DNA of 64,000 nt, from positions 3,782,001-3,846,000 of the forward strand of contig CAUWAG010000020.1 in NCBI GenBank assembly GCA_963556695.1, read 5' to 3'. Both the position numbers and the translations under genes were made by a program. The notes beneath the pieces were generated by a model. The model had not been told where the DNA came from. It saw only the letters and a program-made list of their open reading frames with translations, and did not search any database. The stretch is from Anthostomella pinea. Taxonomy: Eukaryota > Ascomycota > Sordariomycetes > Xylariales > Xylariaceae. Positions 1 through 11,709 of this stretch are shown one piece after another. The first letter of the stretch is position 1; every line of letters begins with the position of its first letter.

Positions 1-413
1 CGAGACCCCCATGCCCCTGTCACATTGAATTCGGTGTCCCTCCTTCGAGTGCGGCTCGAGAATGATGCTGCCGTCGATGCTCTGACATGTTGATAAGGAT
101 CACACTAATGACTTACCCGGCAAACGGTCGAGATCTGGCTAATTGGACGAGCCGAATATTCAAGTGTGGCTGTGAGGGAGGTTCGGCAGGTCGGATTGAG
201 ATACCTATGTAGGCGGTGATAGTCGTCTGGGTGGTACGAGCCATTAAGCAATCACAATAAAGCAGCTAGCGATCCGGTCCGGAAGCTTGAGGAAATGCAC
301 GAGCTGGCCCCTCCCCACTAATAGCACACCCATGCTACCCCACACTTACGAGTATGAATACTTCATAACCCCTGCCACCTAATTACAGTGCGCTAAGTAT
401 GCACAGACTATAT

Positions 414-634
414 CCGCTCATGATCGGATTATGGGCGCCGGTTAAGGCTAGTAGTTAAGATTAGGGTCGGTTAGTAGTTAGGGTTAGTGGTTAGGGCTTA
501 AGGTTAGTAGTTAGGGCTTCGGGTTAAAGTTAAGGCTTAAGGTTCCCTTGGAATATGGTAAAATAATATCGTGCAACCCGTAAGCGGATCATGAGCGGAT
601 CATGATCGGATCATGAGCGCATTATGTAAGCGGT
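414..634. repeat. 12-bp inverted repeat flanking the telomere-like island
   Basis: CCGCTCATGATC at 414-425 is the exact reverse complement of GATCATGAGCGG at 587-598, so the telomere-like tract sits between inverted copies. The right side carries further GGATCATGA units in a row (about 586-625), giving a small cluster of GATCATGA palindromic words. Confidence 0.6.
446..545 (+). repeat. Degenerate telomere-like TTAGGG island
   Basis: About 100 bases are built from variants of TTAGGG, the usual telomere unit of filamentous fungi. Exact TTAGGG copies start at 461, 478, 491 and 511, separated by TTAGTAG, TTAAGG and GGTTAAAG variants. The 15-mer GGTTAGTAGTTAGGG occurs twice, at about 469 and 502. 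The unit is too irregular for a working telomere, so this reads as an interstitial or decayed subtelomeric tract. Confidence 0.6.
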
Positions 635-3600
635 TCATAAGTGTCAGATACCAGCGTGCCGCTCTGGCCACGTCTAGTACTAGCCATGTCACGTGGATGA
701 GCTGGTCCTAGCATGGGACTAGCGCACACAGCCAAATTAGTGCTAGAACCAGATAGACGAGCAGAACTTGCTCATCACCACAACATAAATCACAATACAT
801 CTGACCGCTGTATTCAACAATAAGCGACCGATATAGGACCATAACGGGTATAGTTGTCGCACATCTAGCGTACTAAGATTAGGTGGCAAAGGCATAATAA
901 AGTACTCATACCCCTAAGTAGATACGACCAGGGGTACATTTAAAAGTGGAGAGGGTCAGCCGGTGCATATACTCCAGAAGCTTACCCGATTTAGATCTGA
1001 TTATGGTTGGAACTCTGCGGCTTGTCGAGGGGTTCGACATCCCCTGGCGAGGGAAACTCGGTAAACTTTATATTCGAGGGAGGCGGCGTCTGCTAGCGCT
1101 TCCCTAGAGAGAATAGTCGCGATAGGCATACCTGGTGTCCGGCCTACTACTATAGGCATCTTTAGCTCTCCCTGGATTCTGGAAGCTCACAGATCGTGAT
1201 CCGGTGTCGTGATCGCTGTCAGAAAGCAGGCTGGCGAAAGGCTTGCTGGTGTTGTGCAGCCACCCGTCCTTTTTGAGGGACACTGGAAAGCAGGGAACCC
1301 CACGGCAAGCGCGGACAAGGGATGTCGTTGCGGGGGTGGTGGAACAGACGCGAAGAGGTCGCCGACCGTACATGTAGGATTCACCATTGGACGTGTCGCG
1401 GCTAGAAAGGAGAGGTCAACAGACACGATGGGCCAGGACAGTAGTAATTCACAAATACAGTTCACAAACGCAACTCCAGTTTCTAGATATGGTAATTCAC
1501 ACTCGAGAGTCTGAAATCATTGTCGCCATACTCGGACCTCGACGCGTTTGCTGGTTGGTTAGTAGTATTGCCCCTGATTATCGTGGACTCCCACTCTTCA
1601 AGCTTCGACACATCCTGTACCATATATGGCCAATGAATGAAGGCTGATGTTTCAAACAGCGAGTGATTGTTGTTTCGGCCTTTCGGACGGAATCCCATCA
1701 TTTTTGTTTCGTTTCGTGTCGGGCATGGGCTGCATGCCGTGTCTTATGTCTTACTCGCAAGCGAACGATATCGGTGCAGCACGTCAAGACACAACAGCGG
1801 AAGCTGTGACATCCGCCGGTATTGCCTCCATAAAACGCAGTGACCACCCTCAAACGACGTCCCGCAGGGGCGTCGGGGGGCGTGCCCCATCGGGGGCAGG
1901 CGGCCTGTCACCTCAAAACCAATGAAATCGTTCGAAAAAGCTGGTCCCGAAGGGACCCCTCTTCGATACTTCTCGATACTTACTCACAGGCCGTCTGGTG
2001 GTCTGAGCTTTTTTCAGGCAACGCCGGTAGGTTCAAATTGGACAAAGGGGAGGGAACATCTTGACCTGATATTCAAACTGTTCTTCGTTTGCGATTACAT
2101 TTGGAAGACGGGGCTTCCCTGGCCAACGCCAGCCGATGGTGACGACATTATCCACTCGGCCATATCCCCAGCGGGCCTTGGAGGTGAGCCACTGGCATAC
2201 TATATTTTCCTGGTTTATTCTGCCTACCTATCAGCCTATCCAGGTCTTGCGGAATCATATTCTCATGATCATTGATAGTTTATACCGAAGCCTGATAGTG
2301 ACTCCTGCAGCCACACCTGTACTGCCTGCATCTGTGGTGCATGTAATCAAATCAATCAGTTCCTTCGCTGCGACGGCTTCATCGTAAGGTATATCTACTG
2401 GACTGGCACGAACTAGCTCCCTTCCAGAGCAGAGGTTGTGTGCCTGTAGCTCCCCGTCTAGGCCCGAAGAGGCATCAGTAGATCTTCATTTCGGGTTGTC
2501 GGGCTGTATGTGCTCTTCTAGGTAAGGGCTAACCAACCGCCAGTCATGCCGCTACTCTGTAATTGTATTATTCGCCATTCTTCCTCTGTTCATTCCAAGC
2601 TGCGTCTTCCTCCTCCTCTCAACACAATTCCGTCTCTTCTCACCCTCGCTTCTATCTTGTTGTTTGCTGCGCTGTGTGTCAGTTTCCATTTGGGAAGAGT
2701 CACCTGCTTACCGTTACTCTTCTTTTCCGCTCATTGCCTTGTACTTATCCATTCGTCCATTCTTCGTTACTCACGAAGCAAGCCACTCCGTTTCGTTTCA
2801 ATAGAGCTAAGCTCTCAGCCATTCTTTTCGGGCCTGCCTGTCCCTGTCCGCCTGCCGCGAAACAGCCGGGCAATTTAGAAAATACAGGTCTCGTACCGCC
2901 TGGCGAACCGTACTGCAGTGAACCACCACAACCAACACCTGTGGACCACCGTGGACTACCGTGCACGACCCGTCCTCTTCCAGCCATTCCGGCCGCTACG
3001 CTGCGCTAGAGCTTTTAGGCAACTGGACCACTGGAACAGGCCAGGGCCTCGGATCCCACCTGGACGCCACCCCTCCCCTGCCGGGCCTGCCCTAGCCTTC
3101 CAAGGTTCCTAACGGGCACCCTACCAGCCTACCTACCTTAGGTACCGAAAGCACTGTATCACAGGCCTGCCTGCCTGCCTGTCTTCCATGCTCATTCTCT
3201 CCTTCCTTCGCGTCCCATCTCATCTTGATCTCTCCTCTCCTCCGAGAGTCAGAGACACCTGAGTTTCGTGACCGTCCTCTGCCATCTCTCGTTAAAGGCA
3301 TCCTAAGTCTTCGTTCGGTCTTCCGATCTTCCACAATAACGGTCTGCGGTCCGGACTGGCTGTTGTGCCAATCGCCTCCGAGCCCACCTGACTATTCACT
3401 TGTCATTCAGGCACACAGTCGGCTTGGTCATGGCAACATCTTACAACACTGTTCGTTCGTGACATTCTTCCAGTAACTGCCCGGATCGTTTGGCTGGCCG
3501 TTGGATCACTTTGTGCCACCGATAGATTGGTTTTGTAAGTTCGACCATCACCCTCACCCTCACCCGCTACTCTGCTTTTTCTTTGGTCACTCCGAGTAGA

Positions 3601-3719
3601 CCACCAGCCCACCCTCCAGAGCTCGCAACGCACACAGCGACCTACCCTAACCAAGCTGACATCTTGCTAACAAAGCTTTGCCTCAGATTCTTCATTGCAT
3701 CTTCGACATCTTGCACAAT

Positions 3720-5084
3720 ATGGCACTCATCAACCGCATTGTGCCCTTTGCGGCCGTCCTGGCCTTGCTGGCTAGCTCGGCGATGTCCATCGACATGACA
3801 TATTGCGCCAGTATCAATACCGCGTCGGGGTCCGGTAGTGAGTATTTCTCTGCTTGACGGTCAAGGATCATGCGTGGCTAATGGTCTTGAAAGATTTGAG
3901 TGATTATCAATCCACCGGGTTGTGCCACGACTTCTGCGTCGACACATACGCCTTTGCCATCTTGCAGGACTCGGACTGCTGGTGCAGCAACTACGAACCC
4001 GATCCGTCGATCCAGATCGATGTCGATAAGTGTGACCAGAACTGTCCTGGTTATCCTGACGATAAGTGTGGAGGAGATGGTCTATGGGGATATATGTTGC
4101 TGGACAAAGCACCCGCCGGTACCAAGGGTGGTGAAACCTCGACTCCCACGACGACAACACCAGTAAGTGCCCTACATTTTTTGCCATGACAAGTTCGAGA
4201 CATTGCCTTTTCGAACCATATCGTCTGGGTCCTGTTATCTACGTGCGACGTGCGGTTTATGTGACGACTCTTCCCCAGGGGGATATTCCAATTTAACGTT
4301 TATTTGATGTCAGGACCCTATTACTCAAACTGTACAAAACACAATCAAGGTCACTGTAACTCCAACAGATGATCTGACGACAACTTCTGCTGTATGCCTT
4401 GCTAACCCTGCTGTGTTTTCTTTGGTCAATCTCGGAATGGTTGGAGAGCGCAATGCTAACAACTAGTAGAAGCAGGAGACAACCCAAGCTGCGACGACCC
4501 AAGCTACGACGACAAAACAAACGTCTACTGAGCCTACGACGCCCAGCGTCTCAATCGCTACAGTTACCGAGGGTGGACAGGTCAGCTTGCACACAGTGAC
4601 TGTCATGCCGACGGTGACTGCTAACCCAGCCAACGAAGCCGCCTCGGCCGGTGCCGGTGCAAAGGATCTCACGTCCAGTCCACATGGACTCAGCACAGGT
4701 GCAGCAGTCGGTACTGCCGTTGGGGTGCTAGGAGCTATTGTCGTTATGGGTATCCTAGGGGTGTTATTCTGGCTTCGACGCAAGAGACGGCTACAAGAGC
4801 AGGAAATGGCGGACAATCCCGGAAGCCTGCGAGGAAGCTCAGCCGGCATGATGGGTACGTCAACCACCGCAATGGGATCGATTTGGGACGGTGAAAACAT
4901 GTCGATGGGCCGAAGGAGCAGTCGTCTGATGCCCCACGATCCTCGTATGGATCCCTATACGACAAATATCTACACACGCTTCGACAACAAAAGCCACGAG
5001 AGTGTCAATACGCTTCAGGACAATCAAGATTACTCGAGAAAAGTACTCCGAACAACAAACCCGGACCCGCCTGACGGCCGTTAA
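3720..5084 (+). CDS. WSC-domain single-pass membrane protein (cell-wall sensor-like)
   Basis: This is predicted to be a 359-residue plasma-membrane protein with one extracellular WSC domain, the carbohydrate-binding module of yeast Wsc stress sensors. Exons are 3720-3837, 3894-4162, 4314-4391 and 4470-5084, all with GT/AG borders and preserved phase. Residues 1-23 form a signal peptide. The WSC domain (about 24-105) has the expected eight cysteines: 29, 50, 54, 68, 70, 86, 90 and 98. A Thr/Ser-rich stalk follows (about 115-215), then a membrane helix near 232-256, a stop-transfer RRKRR at 258-262 and a cytosolic tail of about 100 residues. This layout matches Wsc-type sensors feeding the cell-wall integrity pathway; a direct role is inference. 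The start is the first ATG before the signal peptide. A long C/T-rich leader precedes it. Confidence 0.9.
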
Positions 5085-8000
5085 GGCCAGGATTAATAGT
5101 GTCGGAGCGTTTGGCAGGAAGTAGATCGGATACGAGTAATTGACGAAGAAATGATCTCTCAGTCGGCCCTCATTTACCTCTGGGTCATTGCATTTGCATT
5201 TTCGAGATACCAACGACGGCGTTTTCAGGAGATTGAAATTCAGGGCAAGATGGACTTTTTCACTCGCATACAAACAACATGGCACGCATCGACCGGTATA
5301 CTAATCAGGTGATATCGGCTCGGCCTGTCATGATTCGATTCATCACACATTTTCTTCTTCGATTTCCCACACGATCCACGTCGCGATTGTCAGCTTCGCA
5401 TGTATCGAAAGCTGGCGTGTCTTGTTGGATTTCGGATCATGTTGGTCGCCTTGATACGAAGCGGCAGGTTTTCTTGGTCCGAGATGGGTGTAGATACACG
5501 GAGGCACGTTCGGACGCGTGACAGACCCAGGAAGGGCCACACACGCAATAGACACGGTCGGACAGGAGTACATACAGGGACAAGCAACAGAACAGGTCAG
5601 TGATACGGTGGCCAGATTGGCGACTGCGCTGGCCATTCGGGGATTGGCTGGTAGATGGACATATCCGAGAGCGTCAACGAATCAAAATGAACCCCTATAA
5701 GACTACAACTGGCACGCGTTCTGGCGTCTCGCTTAGGTGCCGAGCTGCCCTCCCTGTTCGCCGATGATCCCGTCAATATTAACCGTCAGGCACAACTCCC
5801 CAATGTGGTAATACTGCTGACAGGCATCCTCGGCCGCATCCTCCTGCGATGTACAGGGGTGCATGATAATCCCCGGTCTATTATGCTAGGGATGGCGGAG
5901 TTTTCGCTCCCATCTTCACTTGAACAATGAAATCCCATTGGGAAATTTCCCACCGCATCGGCGCAACCCCTGCAAATCGTATGACTTGCGCAAAGGTGTG
6001 TGTGAAAGTGAAACGTCTTTTGACCGCGCAGGAGCCGAGTACCGGTAGTTGGGCCCTGGGACTCCCGCCGGGAGCGGGCAAGGCACGCCGGGCATCAAGA
6101 CTTGAAAAGGGGGCGTGCACCCGAAATGCAGGCCTGGGAATAGGCGACGTTGGAAATACCGGTAAGACTTTCGTGGTTAGTGAGGTTGTTGTTGGCCCTG
6201 TTTTGGATTAGACGCCTAGATGAGGATGCTGGGTCCGCTTGCATCATCGCGCGCGGGAGGCGTTCGCGCCTGCTGTGTGTGCTGTGCTGTAGATATCTGG
6301 CTTTTATTCATCAAAAAGAACGGCATTTTCTCAACATGGCCATCATGAGTTTGGGATGTCTACAGTAGAGGTCTACGTATCCACATCTGCGATGAGTATT
6401 TTTCTCTTACGTCGACGAAGGACCACGGTGGTAGAACTTGCTGGTCTGAGGGATTGTCGGTGCTGACATGTGCCCTTATACGACTCCGGCTATGCCCCTA
6501 GGTAGCCTAGGTAGGTATCCTATTGACCCGATAGAACGGATCTTAGATTTCCTGGGCGCCCCTTTCTTGCTACCGTCACCGCGGCCCGCTAGCGATTTCC
6601 TGTAGCTGCTGAAAAGCCCATATCGCGCTTCTTTGCCCCTGCCCAGTAACTACCTGCTTTGGGAAGCCTGGGCTCGGCTAGCTCAGATCCCGACCGCACG
6701 ACGCCGCGCCGCCGCGTTGGGGATTTGTGAGGAAACGCGTGGTTTCTTTGCCCTCACGGCGGACACTTGTGGTGTGTACCTCCTGGTCGATGATGAGAGA
6801 AGCGATGCGATGCGCCGCAGCTGCTGGAGATGTCTTTTCGAGACGTTCCTGACTACACTATCGCGTACTCGACGGTAGCGTTCGTTGCCTGGACACCGGG
6901 ACTCTAACCTAGAGGTCATGATGATGGCCATGTATCCCGGCGCGGTCCTGCAGCAGTCCCGTCGCTTCGGTCTGTTTCGCCGCTCCCTCCCGCTTTGCAC
7001 ATCGAGACTAATAACCTTGGCACAAAACTAGCCGAGTCGCTAGATGGCTAGTCAGGGGGAGATTTCCAAGAAGACGGGAGCTTTCCCGAACGATCCATTG
7101 ATGTGACGTCGACTTTTCAAGCTGGCTGTTTCGGACTCGCGTTTGTTGACGTGCTGACGTGACGCATCCGTCAACCAGCAAGCTAGCAGGTGGGTATTGT
7201 GAGCTTGTGGTTCTGGCTACGGACGGAATGAGCCGCTGCGAGGGGAGGGGAGGTGAGGCGAGTATGTAGTGAGGTAAGAGGGAAATGAATACAGGTAAGG
7301 GTTACGCGGCCTCGCCCTCGCCCTCGCCCTGAGGCGCCCCGAGTCTAGCAGACAGGATAAACCGCATCTAGTTCTTCTCTCTTCGACGCGTATGTGCGCC
7401 CTCCGCTGGTTGCCCGTTCCGCCTCGGAGAGATACCGAAGGCGGGCCGCGCGCGTGCCCTAAGCAGTGGGATGGTAGACGAGATCAGAGATGTCGACGAC
7501 GGGATGGGGATGAGCTCTTATGTCGGCACTGTCTGCGTGGTCCATGCCCAAATGCCTTGGTCCGAGACGGTATACTGTGTAGGTCTCTAGTGAGTTTATA
7601 TGCTCTTTTCCGACGTCGGTGACATGATTCAGGCCTGGGGTCGATGACGATGACGATGATGATCGTTAACGCTCGGGAATGAGGAGGAAGAAAGAGGGCA
7701 GAGGGGATGCGCGATGAGGCTGTAGATACCGCGATGAGCCGCAACCGCGTTTGTGGGATGCGGTTTCGGCCATGTTGTTGGCCGTTTACTCTGACATTTC
7801 CCGTCTTCGCGCGGTCCGGACCACGGTTCGCTTGGAGGCGTATGTGCTGACAAGCCTCTGTCATCACTCTGGGTATCTTCACCCGGCTGCGGTACCTTGT
7901 TCATTCTCATAATTGCGGGAACGGAAGAGATGACCAAGTACCTGTGACGCCAGTATATTGGAAGGATCGGTCGTATTGAGTGGATTTGTGTGTCCAGCGT

Positions 8001-9767
8001 GTATATACGAGTACCTTTACAGCCTCGTGCGCATACGAAGGCCAGATGGGCAAGGGTCGAGACGTGCTGACATCGAAGCTGGGGAGGAGTGTCGGGCTGA
8101 TGGTAACTCCTGGCTGACCTCCTGGCTGACCTCCTTGCTAGGGCAGTTTTTCAGGCCACGCCGTTCCTTCATTCTGCAAATTTCCCAGGAAGAGTCAGTT
8201 GGGGGGCTGCTGTTCACGGTTGTTCCTGCAACGACTCCCACTGTCACGCACCCTTCAGGGCTTCGTGGTGCTGCTTTGGGCCATACCCTTAATAAACACC
8301 TCCTCCCGTGCGGACTTGCTGCTCTCAAGCTGCAGTTGGCCCCGAAAGGGTCGGGCTGGCAAATGACGGCTCGCAAATGGTCTCTGTGTTGTGTGAGTAG
8401 GTACCCCTTACCGAAATATCGGGAGAAGACATTGGCGAGCAGCGCTGGAACAGACGCAGGAATCGGTCAGGAAAGGTAGGTATATGAGCTGGCGATGACC
8501 ATACTGGACCGATTCTGGAGCTCTAGTCATTGATAATGGGCGTATAAATAGCCCATGTGAACAATTATGTCAGATTCTAGACCACAGCTTCAACTCCGGA
8601 TGGTTTTTCTCCAAAGCCCAACAGCTGCTATGGCTCGGCATGGTGTCTTTATAAGACTTGTTCATACCAGACTGCGAAGCCGACCGGTATCTTGAGGATG
8701 TCAAGGATATATCGCACTCAAAAAGGGCTCGTCTGAACTCGTCTTGTCGGGAGTGGCCCGTGTTTGCCATGACTCCTTTCGGTGATCACACACCAGTCAG
8801 TCTCCGTCACATCCTGCACTGTTCCTCTCCTGGCCATCTAGCAGAACATTGACATGATCCGTCGGCCAATTTTGTCCTACAGCCAGTCAGTCAGCGCAGA
8901 CCAAACCTGGAACCTGCTGTGATGAATCGGGGGGTTTGTCATATGAGCATGACTGGCTAAGTGTAACGTATCGGGTCCCAAATAATCTCGAACGTAAGTA
9001 GTGATGAAGAGCGGAAGGAAGGTGAGATGGACGTTCTCTTCTAACAAAACTGCGCAGTCCCGCTATCCAGCAACGACGATACCGGACTGCCGGATTACCT
9101 TGGATGATCCTGCGCCGGCATGCAGTTCCTGAGGGTCGGACTGTCGTCATACGCCGTTGATCTCATTCCTCATGCCGCTGGGCAGAATCCGCCGGGATGA
9201 TATCAGGGTCCTCTGCCATTGATTGGTATCAAAACTTCCGACAGCTTTATTGGTAGGAGCCGTACTGAGATCTGGATCGATGCATCCCCTATGTACCTAT
9301 TTATGTATATGGGAGAGGCTGTAAGTCTAACTTGCGGTGAGTTATGTGCTGTACATCTAACCCTGCCAGCTCGTTACAGCAACAGAAACGAGCTCTCAAG
9401 CAGTGCAGGGCCTTTTTGGTGTATCATCTTACGATTTCAAAGCTGTCCACAGGCTCAGAGTCCCTTTTACATTATGAATTTGCGCTTCACTCCTGATAGT
9501 ATCGGAGCTGTCCTCTGATTCATTACCCTACAGTTTAAATGACCTTAGATGAACCTCTGTGTGATACGGGTACGGTGAGCTAATCACGGCAGGTTCTGCA
9601 TCGTCAAGCCGATCAATGTCACAGTCGCCCCGGACCGGTCTTCACGATACCTCAAGTCCTACACTTGCTGTGAAGTCGTTTTAAGCGGCTCTGTGATAAC
9701 GTTTCGTTGCTGATGCGTCGATGTGTTCTCCTTCCTGAGCTGTGCCGAGTCACTGGATAGTAACCGC
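5085..9767. other. Long gene-poor interval
   Basis: Nearly 4.7 kb show no recognisable protein family on either strand. Open frames up to 173 codons (7958-8479) lack an ATG start, domain or codon pattern. Local features are a hexamer run CTCGCC near 7310-7330, a 14-base tandem duplication (CTGGCTGACCTCCT) near 8108-8135, and CCTAGGTAG motifs at 6497-6520. One small minus-strand open frame (5733-5864) is listed separately. The interval could hold noncoding RNAs or unrecognised small genes, but nothing in it can be called with confidence. Confidence 0.5.
5733..5864 (-). CDS. Possible small protein or terminal exon, unknown
   Basis: A 43-codon minus-strand frame runs from an ATG at 5862-5864 to a TAA at 5733-5735. 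Its composition looks more coding than its surroundings: acidic, with three cysteines, and with motifs HPCTSQEDAAEDACQQYY and GELCLTVNIDGIIG. It could be a small cysteine-containing peptide or the last exon of a longer minus-strand gene, since the frame stays open a few codons upstream and AG dinucleotides precede it. No upstream exon was identified and no family is recognised. Confidence 0.25.
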   Translation of the reverse strand: MHPCTSQEDAAEDACQQYYHIGELCLTVNIDGIIGEQGGQLGT

Positions 9768-9779
9768 AATATATAAAAG
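9768..9779 (+). promoter_or_regulatory. TATA-like box before small Gly/Ser protein
   Basis: AATATATAAAAG lies about 150 bases upstream of the ATG at 9931. The stretch between is C/A-rich with CATCATCAACATC-type sequence, typical of a fungal 5' leader, which supports transcription of the small frame downstream. Confidence 0.35.
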
Positions 9780-9930
9780 CTCACCCCGTGCAGCTTGATG
9801 CTCTCATGCTCCCCATGTTCTCGTCGCCTACACCAGCTACACTAGCTTCCATCATCAACATCGCCTACATAGACACCTCGGTAGACAACGAACCTGGCTA
9901 CGTGCAGTATCCCCCTAGAAGAACGACGAC

Positions 9931-10143
9931 ATGAGATCATCAACTGGAACTGGCTCCGGCTCCGGCTCCTCGGGCACCCACAACACTTATTCAGGCGGCA
10001 CCTCAGGTGGTGGTGGTAGCAGCTGCGGTACTGCGGGCGGGCTCCCGGACACGGGTATGCCGAACGATGGCTTCATGTTACCGCCCGCCATCGACGACGA
10101 ACCCCCTCAGCCCCCCCAACGTCCCCACTACACAAACAACTGA
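9931..10143 (+). CDS. Small Gly/Ser/Pro-rich protein, hypothetical
   Basis: This intronless frame of 70 codons begins at an ATG in good context (CGACATGAG). The product is low complexity: a Gly-Ser-Thr-rich N-terminal half with a GSGSGSSG run, one cysteine in the middle (SSCGTAG), and a Pro/Asp-rich C-terminus ending PHYTNN. There is no signal peptide and no known domain. Support comes from the TATA-like box and leader-like sequence upstream. The GGCTCC triplication near 9955 shows simple-repeat growth. It may be a lineage-specific small protein or a chance frame; RNA evidence would decide. Confidence 0.35.
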   Translation: MRSSTGTGSGSGSSGTHNTYSGGTSGGGGSSCGTAGGLPDTGMPNDGFMLPPAIDDEPPQPPQRPHYTNN

Positions 10144-11594
10144 AGTTTGACGGGAATCTTGTTTGGTGGAGTGAGTGTGGGAAGGCGTGTCTGGCCCCGG
10201 ATTTTTGGCGTTTCTTGGCTCGCTTTGAGAGAATGAGGTCGAGGTCGAGACCGTCTTGGCGAGACGGTGGAGGTATATTACCTAGTCAGGTATGAGCTGG
10301 TATCCTGCCTAGTCTAGAATATACATATCATCTATCAGGATTCCCCGTTTCGGATGCGGTGTGATTCAAGTGCTCCAGATACCAGAGTCTGCCTTCTGCT
10401 GAAGTGTCATGGATATATCTGCCGGCTGCGACCAACGGTGTTGATTCGTCGTCAGCAGAACACTTAAAAAGGCGTGTAGGAAGAATGATAGAGGTCATTG
10501 TAAGCAATTAGCGCTCATCGAAGGAGCACAAGTTCGAGAGCCCTAGACGAAAGCGAACGAATGAACTTGTTCACGGGACCTACCTAGGTAGGCTGGATTC
10601 CAAGCCGCTGGTTAGCGGTCAACTAAATGTCATGCTCATCTTTTCCCGAAGGACGTGGCTTGAAGATTCTGATATCAATGAGACATTTGTCATGGGGATA
10701 GGTTGATCACTCCCCGCAAAGCAGGGAAGTATATGCAGGTACAGATGACGATGTCAGATGGGGGATCTATACCGGAAGTTACTCTTTTCAGAGAGCCCCT
10801 GATCGGGAACCTTGGCCGATCAGGGGAAGGTACGGTCGGGTAGCTGCTGGCTGCTCGCTGCTGGCTGGAGGCTGGAGATAGCCACGTGTGCCAAGCATTG
10901 GGGACGCAGGCACACAGGCCGCCCGGCGGTCCGATTTCTCTAGCCCATACCTTCTGCTTCTAAGTTCGGATAATCCAAGCTTCATCTGCTCATAATCATA
11001 TCAAGTTGCCAGGGCTGCTCTCTTGCGCATGCTTGCCGTGCCAGTGGGTTTGTGATGGAGTTGAACGTCTCTCCTCCACGCCCCTCCGCATGCGTGGAGG
11101 TACATATCATTCTCAGGTACGAAGACGGGGAAGCATTGGAAGATGAGGTCCGCCAACATGCGCTCAAGAATAGGTCAATCGACAGCCGATCTACGTCATA
11201 CCCATCAAGGTACGACGACGGGAATGGAAGCACTCGCCATGATCCTATTCAGCCTTTGGGATGCGCCGAGTGCCGCCAGCTTGCCAAGGTGCGCGTTTGA
11301 ATAAAACCAAAACGAAGCCAGTTCGCCTATCGAGCCTTCAGCCTTCCTACCGCTCCCAATGAACGCACGATGATGCCGTTGGTCCCTGAACAGGCGCCTC
11401 GCGAAGAGCCCAGAAGCTGCCGCGCATCCTTTTGCGGGCTGAAGGAGCGGAACTTGGTGATGCCCCCCCCAGGCGCAGCTCAGGATTACACGCGAATCCG
11501 CCGTGGGATGTGAGGTCGCGAGCCTGAACACGGACCGGAGACTTGTCCAGAGGAGACTCCTGCGAAATAGTGTCCGGTTTCGCGGCTCTTGGGT
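10144..11594. other. Intergenic interval with a hairpin and CCTAGG motif
   Basis: No gene is recognised. The stretch contains the palindromic word TACCTAGGTAGG at 10581-10592, a perfect 11-bp hairpin at 10796-10826, and a CTGCTGGCTGG-type simple repeat near 10848-10880. The final part leads into the promoter of the secreted protein that starts at 11710. Confidence 0.5.
10796..10826. repeat. Perfect 11-bp inverted repeat (hairpin)
   Basis: CCCCTGATCGG at 10796-10806 is the exact reverse complement of CCGATCAGGGG at 10816-10826, with a 9-base loop. There is no following T-run, and eukaryotic genes do not use such hairpins as terminators, so the function is unknown. It could be a palindromic protein-binding site or a remnant of a small inverted element. 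Confidence 0.6.
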
Positions 11595-11596
11595 GC

Positions 11597-11631
11597 TATA
11601 TAATCGCCATGGCCGGCACAGATGGCCATGG
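11597..11631 (+). promoter_or_regulatory. TATA box and adjoining CCATGGCC palindrome
   Basis: TATATAAT at 11597-11604 lies about 110 bases before the ATG at 11710. It is followed by CCATGGCC (11607-11614) and its inverted copy GGCCATGG (11624-11631) with a 9-base spacer. The TATA spacing fits a core promoter for the secreted protein; the palindrome could be a bound site. Confidence 0.45.
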
Positions 11632-11709
11632 GGCGAAGGTTGAATCTATTGCCTTTGGAATTTCGATTTCGCTACTCTCTTTAATCCATACCTTACCAGT
11701 TCAGGTAGC

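Larger units (their letters stand above)
1..3719. other. Gene-poor left end and pyrimidine-rich leader
   Basis: No open frame here has a recognisable domain or a convincing intron pattern. The first kilobase has stop codons in all frames and contains the telomere-like island described separately. From about 2540 to 3720 the plus strand is strongly C/T-rich with many TTCTTCC and CCTCCTC runs, as in long fungal promoters and 5' leaders, and it runs straight into the WSC gene. Two overlapping frames at 2546-3009 are explained by this composition. A CCTG tetranucleotide run lies near 3162-3180 and a CACCCT run near 3548-3565. Confidence 0.6.

Noticed and set aside
2546..3009. Overlapping Ser/Pro/Leu-rich open frames
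   Set aside because: Explained by the pyrimidine-rich leader, which lacks stop codons in several frames.
6676..6692. TAGCTCAG, tRNA A-box-like word
   Set aside because: No B box downstream and no acceptor stem; chance match.
7958..8479. 173-codon open frame
   Set aside because: No ATG start, no domain, mixed composition; likely a chance frame in a gene-poor interval.
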